From the NCBI GenBank assembly GCA_030549495.1, contig JAUIRK010000712.1:62001-126000 (forward strand): DNA of 64,000 nucleotides, written 5' to 3'. A model generated the notes under the pieces. It ran no database searches. It saw only the letters and a program-made list of their open reading frames with translations, and had not been told where the DNA came from. The stretch is from Nectonema munidae (lineage: Eukaryota; Nematomorpha; Nectonematoida; Nectonematidae). The position numbers were made by a program, and so were the translations under genes. The stretch's first letter is position 1. Each line of letters opens with the position of its first letter. Below, piece after piece: positions 60,712 through 64,000 of this stretch.

Positions 60712-60775
60712 ACTTTTTTTTTTCTCGTCCAAAACCCATTTTGCATATGTTTGCTTCTCATGCATAATTTTTTTG
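60712..60775 (-). repeat. repeat fragment, inverted copy of 58618-58682
   Basis: See partner. The frame IMHEKQTYAKWVLDEKKKSP is open on the minus strand. No family recognised. Confidence 0.6.
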
Positions 60776-61133
60776 ATATCTACATAAACTCTTCTCAAAG
60801 TGTAGAAGATAGCACATGTTTATGAAAGAAAAGTAATATATAGTAAAAAAAAAGAAGTAAAGTTGATTTTTACTAAATATAAAGTTCGATTACTATCTAA
60901 AAAGCTACATGTAGTAATATTACTATTTGAAAAGTAAATTAAATAGTAAAATATTGATTTATTATTCATATAGTTAAAATTGCTAGCAAAAATGTAAAAA
61001 AAAATTGAAAAAAGCATTTTTAAAAAAATCTAAATCAAGTTATAGCTTTCCTTTTTTCAACCTTTACTAGATATTAAATCCTTTGATAATTTTACTCCAA
61101 CTTATACTTTAAATTATTATTAATAATTTAAAT

Positions 61134-61280
61134 AGGCGTGAGTAGGGTTGGTTAGATGCTAAATTCGATAACTCAATGTCTTGGGTTTGATCCCTTATCA
61201 AGCCTGCTTTCCTCATAGTTCGATAGAAGCTGCGCTATTGTGCCTCCCGATGAAAACACCCTATGGTACCTTTACCTTTT
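61134..61280 (+). mobile_element. tRNA-derived SINE, copy 5
   Basis: Head AGGCGTGAGTAGGGTTGGTT, B box GGTTTGATCC and body with scattered changes, end GGTACCTTTACCTTTT. It lies about 550 bases after copy 4 in the same orientation. Confidence 0.75.
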
Positions 61281-62500
61281 AATTAAATTTTATTAAATTA
61301 TTGTATTTAGATGGCGTTAATAATTCAAATATTTTCACAATTTCATAAAACAAATTAATTTACAATGTCCTATAACTATATATTAATTAAAATTAAGAAA
61401 AATTAAAAACTAAAAATTGTAACTTTTTAAATTTTATTTTTAATTTTGAATTAAAATATTAAGATCGGAAAATTCTTTTAAAGAGGTTAACCTTTAAGTC
61501 AATAAAAGATTGAACTTTTATAGTCAGTAATTCTTCATCTGAAATTCATATCAAGACTTTTTTATACAAAGATCTTTTTGTTTTTCTGGGTAATACGACA
61601 TAAAAAAAGGAAAAGTTTTTAATGTAGTAGAAAAGGAGTGGTAAACTTACTATTATATAAATTATTTTATTTTATCAAGTAGTAAAATTACGGTTGCTAT
61701 AATGGTTACTACATTTTTTCAGTGTATAAGAAGAAAATTACAACAAAAGTAATAAAAAACTTATAAGTAGAATACTAATTTTAGTATATTTATGGTAAAA
61801 TTACTACAACTATGGTGAAATTACGCTTACTAATGGTTACTACTTTATATAAGTTATGAGTCAAAGGTAAGGTGACCAGACTTTGAACTTGAATTTGACT
61901 TGAAGAATGTGCTTTTGGCAGGACAGTCCCGATTTTCAACAAATTGTCCCGCGTCCCGCAGCATTTTAAAAAAGTCCCGATTTTAAAAAAGAATGCACGA
62001 CAAGCCAGAAAACGGCATGATAAGGCGAAGGTGGCCATGTGACTACTTCGCCAGGATATGAATTTCATTATTTTTGTTAATTTTATAATTGTTAAACTTT
62101 AATAATAATAATTGTTGAAAACTCATTATCGATTACACATTTAAATTATATGTTTCTCTTTGTCCGTCTTTTGTCGAAGTTTTTAATTTTTGCTGGTCAA
62201 TAATTTTTAGTTTGGTAAAAAATAATTAGCACTATTTAGAATTGTTATTTACTTGATTTATTTTTTGGTTTTAAATTTTTTGTTTTAGCAGTTCTAAGAT
62301 TTTTTTATCATCAATAAAAGCTAAATAAAAGATGATTGTTTGAAAAGTATCAAAAAAATGAAAATTTCGAGTTTGTAATAAAAATTGTGAAAAAAATTAA
62401 TTTTCAAAATATATTACTTTTTAAAAGTGTTTATCAATATACGTATGAAAAACTGTTTCTTTTTTAAATTAAAAATGTTAATTTATAAATTAGATTGATA

Positions 62501-62630
62501 AAAAAAATTTTTTAATTTTTTACTTGAAGTACAAAAAATATATTGTTATAAAAATATATTTTTTTTATTAAAAAAAATTTTTTAATTTTTTACTTGAAGT
62601 ACAAAAAATATATTGTTATAAAAATATATT
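62501..62630 (+). repeat. 70-bp tandem duplication inside the hAT element
   Basis: Bases 62501-62560 are repeated at 62571-62630 with no difference seen (unit 70 bp including the spacer). Identity over 60 bp suggests a recent local duplication. Confidence 0.85.
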
Positions 62631-62677
62631 CTTATTTTTATATATACACTGTGCAATTTTGCGAAATGGCGGGAGTC

Positions 62678-63290
62678 GAATATCAGAAAATACTTGGATA
62701 GAGTAAAACGCGCTGGATAGCTCTTTTGCCAGCTATGGAAACAATTTTGAAAATATATGATCCCTTGAAATCCTACTTTCTATCACAGGATAAATGTCCT
62801 AGAATTTTAGAAGAGTTTTTTGAAAAAGATTCTTCTAAAATTTGGTTAGAGTTTGTACACAATCAAGCAGCTCTTTTTTAAAATGCTATAAAACTTATTG
62901 AAGGTGACAAAATTTCTGTAATCCAAGTGGCAAATGAAGTTAATTTAAAATTTCAGTGCCGAGCGGTTAGACATTACAATGATATTGAACATTTTCATTG
63001 GGTTACATTGAAACAAGAACTTAAATGGAATGATGTGCAAAAATGATTCGATTATATTACTTAAAATTTCCCATATAGTAATATTTCCAAAAATGATCTT
63101 TTTAATAAGGTATCATTATTAAAAAACATATTGATAATTAAAAGATTAAATTTTGAGCATCAGCGAAAATCACGATAGAGAACAAAATGGTTGGAAGCAT
63201 TTCATCATTTTGAAGCAAACCTTATTCCTTACAAAAATGCACAGAAGAAGGTAGTGGAATATATATTATGCACTGTCCTTACCAGGAACT
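62678..63290 (+). pseudogene. hAT transposase remnant
   Basis: The frame reads SKTRWIALLPAMETILKIYD, then PLKSYFLSQDKCPRILEEFF and FVHNQAALF, followed by NAIKLIEGD. This is the KTRWLSLxPxxxRIL-x-PLKSYFLS region typical of ZBED/hAT transposases. Several in-frame stops (for example after KILG and after AALF) show it is dead. Confidence 0.6.
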
Positions 63291-63524
63291 AATGCTAATT
63301 CACTCAAATGAGAAATATGCCAAAGAATAAATAATACTATACATATTTTTTTAATGTATTAAATTTGTAAATTTTACTTATGTTTGAAAAAATATATTAC
63401 AATACTATTTTTGCCTACTATGAAATTTTTTGTTGCTCCATATAGACCCAATTTTTAATCAAGTACCCCATGTTATTGGTGTCCCGCTTTACCGATGTTA
63501 AAATCTGGTCACCTTAGTCAAAGG

Positions 63525-63600
63525 GGCACATCCTCAAAATTTATTTGGAGGGCGAACTTTTTTTTATAATTTATTATAAAAGATTTTTTGTTCAATGAAT
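63525..63600 (+). repeat. hAT-like tip repeat, copy 2
   Basis: GGGGCACATCCTCAAAATTT, then GGGCGAACTTTTTTTTATAA and CAATGAAT, matching copy 1. It directly abuts the hAT element end at 63515. Confidence 0.55.
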
Positions 63601-63814
63601 TAATCGCTATTTTTCCTTGTATTTGTTTCTGTACTTCATTAAATTTCGAATATAGATCTGCTAAATAAAGCAGGTGGTTGTTGCGTAGTTTCAGCACATC
63701 ACATAATGATGGGTCAGCTAACCAGATAATTGCCTCCTAGGATAATTGCCCGGGGAAAACTACTCCGGGTATATCTAATAAATCTAATGATTGTAAAAAA
63801 CATGATTATTTTTA

Positions 63815-63975
63815 GAGTTAGTTTTTGTGTTGTCATTAATTTTGGGGTGGTCATTGTTATGTGATTAAGGCTAAAGTTAGTGTTTGTGATATGAATGTTA
63901 GAGTTAGTGTTTCTGATGTGATTTTTAGATTTAATGTTTGTGTTATGATTAATTCTAGAGTTAGTATTGTATAGT
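63815..63975. repeat. degenerate GTTAGNGTT array
   Basis: GAGTTAGTTTTTGTG, AAAGTTAGTGTTTGTGAT, TTAGAGTTAGTGTTTCTG and similar units. Preceded at 63725-63770 by ATAATTGCC-type words. Confidence 0.7.
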
Positions 63976-64000
63976 TTAAAATTTAAAATTATAGTTTAAT

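Larger units (their letters stand above)
54618..61133. other. region upstream of candidate C3G 5' exons
   Basis: AT-rich with hAT scraps (55.6-55.8 kb), a piggyBac MITE (59.3 kb), an inverted repeat pair (58.6/60.7 kb) and SINE copy 4. An open + strand frame at 56140-56469 has no recognised homology. No promoter could be identified. Confidence 0.4.
61867..63515 (+). mobile_element. hAT-type element with 8-bp target duplication
   Basis: Ends read AAGGTGACCAGA and its inverse. The 8-bp direct repeat AGTCAAAG flanks it (61859-61866, 63516-63523), the usual hAT duplication length. The interior shows a decayed + strand transposase segment at about 62680-63290. Both ends carry the CGGGACA-type subterminal words seen in such elements. 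About 1.65 kb, inactive. Confidence 0.7.

Noticed and set aside
1-64000. Prokaryotic-style systems (operons, CRISPR arrays, phage modules)
   Set aside because: No regular spacer-repeat arrays, ribosome binding sites or dense open frames; gene structure is clearly spliced eukaryotic.

Overview
This is a very AT-rich animal (eukaryotic) window of spliced genes with long, repeat-filled introns. Gene content (a RAPGEF1/C3G-type Rap guanine-nucleotide exchange factor and a GPR158-like receptor tail), a transposon protein family I know from arthropod genomes, and a mix of 68-90 bp and multi-kb introns suggest an arthropod or related invertebrate. I cannot name the species. All exon models come from reading splice sites, codon phase and remembered family sequences; no alignment was run.

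Layout. (1) About 2.0-9.7 kb, + strand: the last four coding exons of a GPR158/GPR179-like orphan receptor tail, with three CPW[E/D] motifs and a stop at 9683-9685. (2) 12.09-54.5 kb, - strand: a C3G/RAPGEF1 orthologue in up to 15 exons. The phases agree at every junction and the joined frame is open for about 938 codons. It carries an N-terminal C3G-like segment, a Crk-SH3-type PPSIPLKR site, a REM domain and a CDC25/RasGEF catalytic domain. Its 3' end faces the 3' end of the receptor gene (convergent pair). (3) 30.36-30.79 kb, - strand: a compact three-exon gene (89 aa, all phase-0 introns of 78 and 87 bp) nested in a C3G intron. I do not recognise it. (4) 54.5-64 kb: mostly repeats; the C3G 5' end is not clearly located.

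Mobile elements fill the introns: a GC-rich 2.17-kb DNA transposon with about 165-bp terminal inverted repeats and TAA target duplications (36.2-38.4 kb); a hAT element with an 8-bp target duplication (61.9-63.5 kb); hAT, pogo/Tigger-like and piggyBac-like MITEs; a MULE/FLYWCH relic; five copies of a tRNA-derived SINE, one nested inside a MITE with a 14-bp target duplication; and a pair of long inverted copies of one repeat about 17 kb apart in the same pre-mRNA.

Biologically, C3G is a Crk-recruited activator of Rap1 and GPR158-type receptors anchor RGS complexes. They are neighbours here with no evident functional link. No tRNA, rRNA, CRISPR array or prokaryotic operon was seen.
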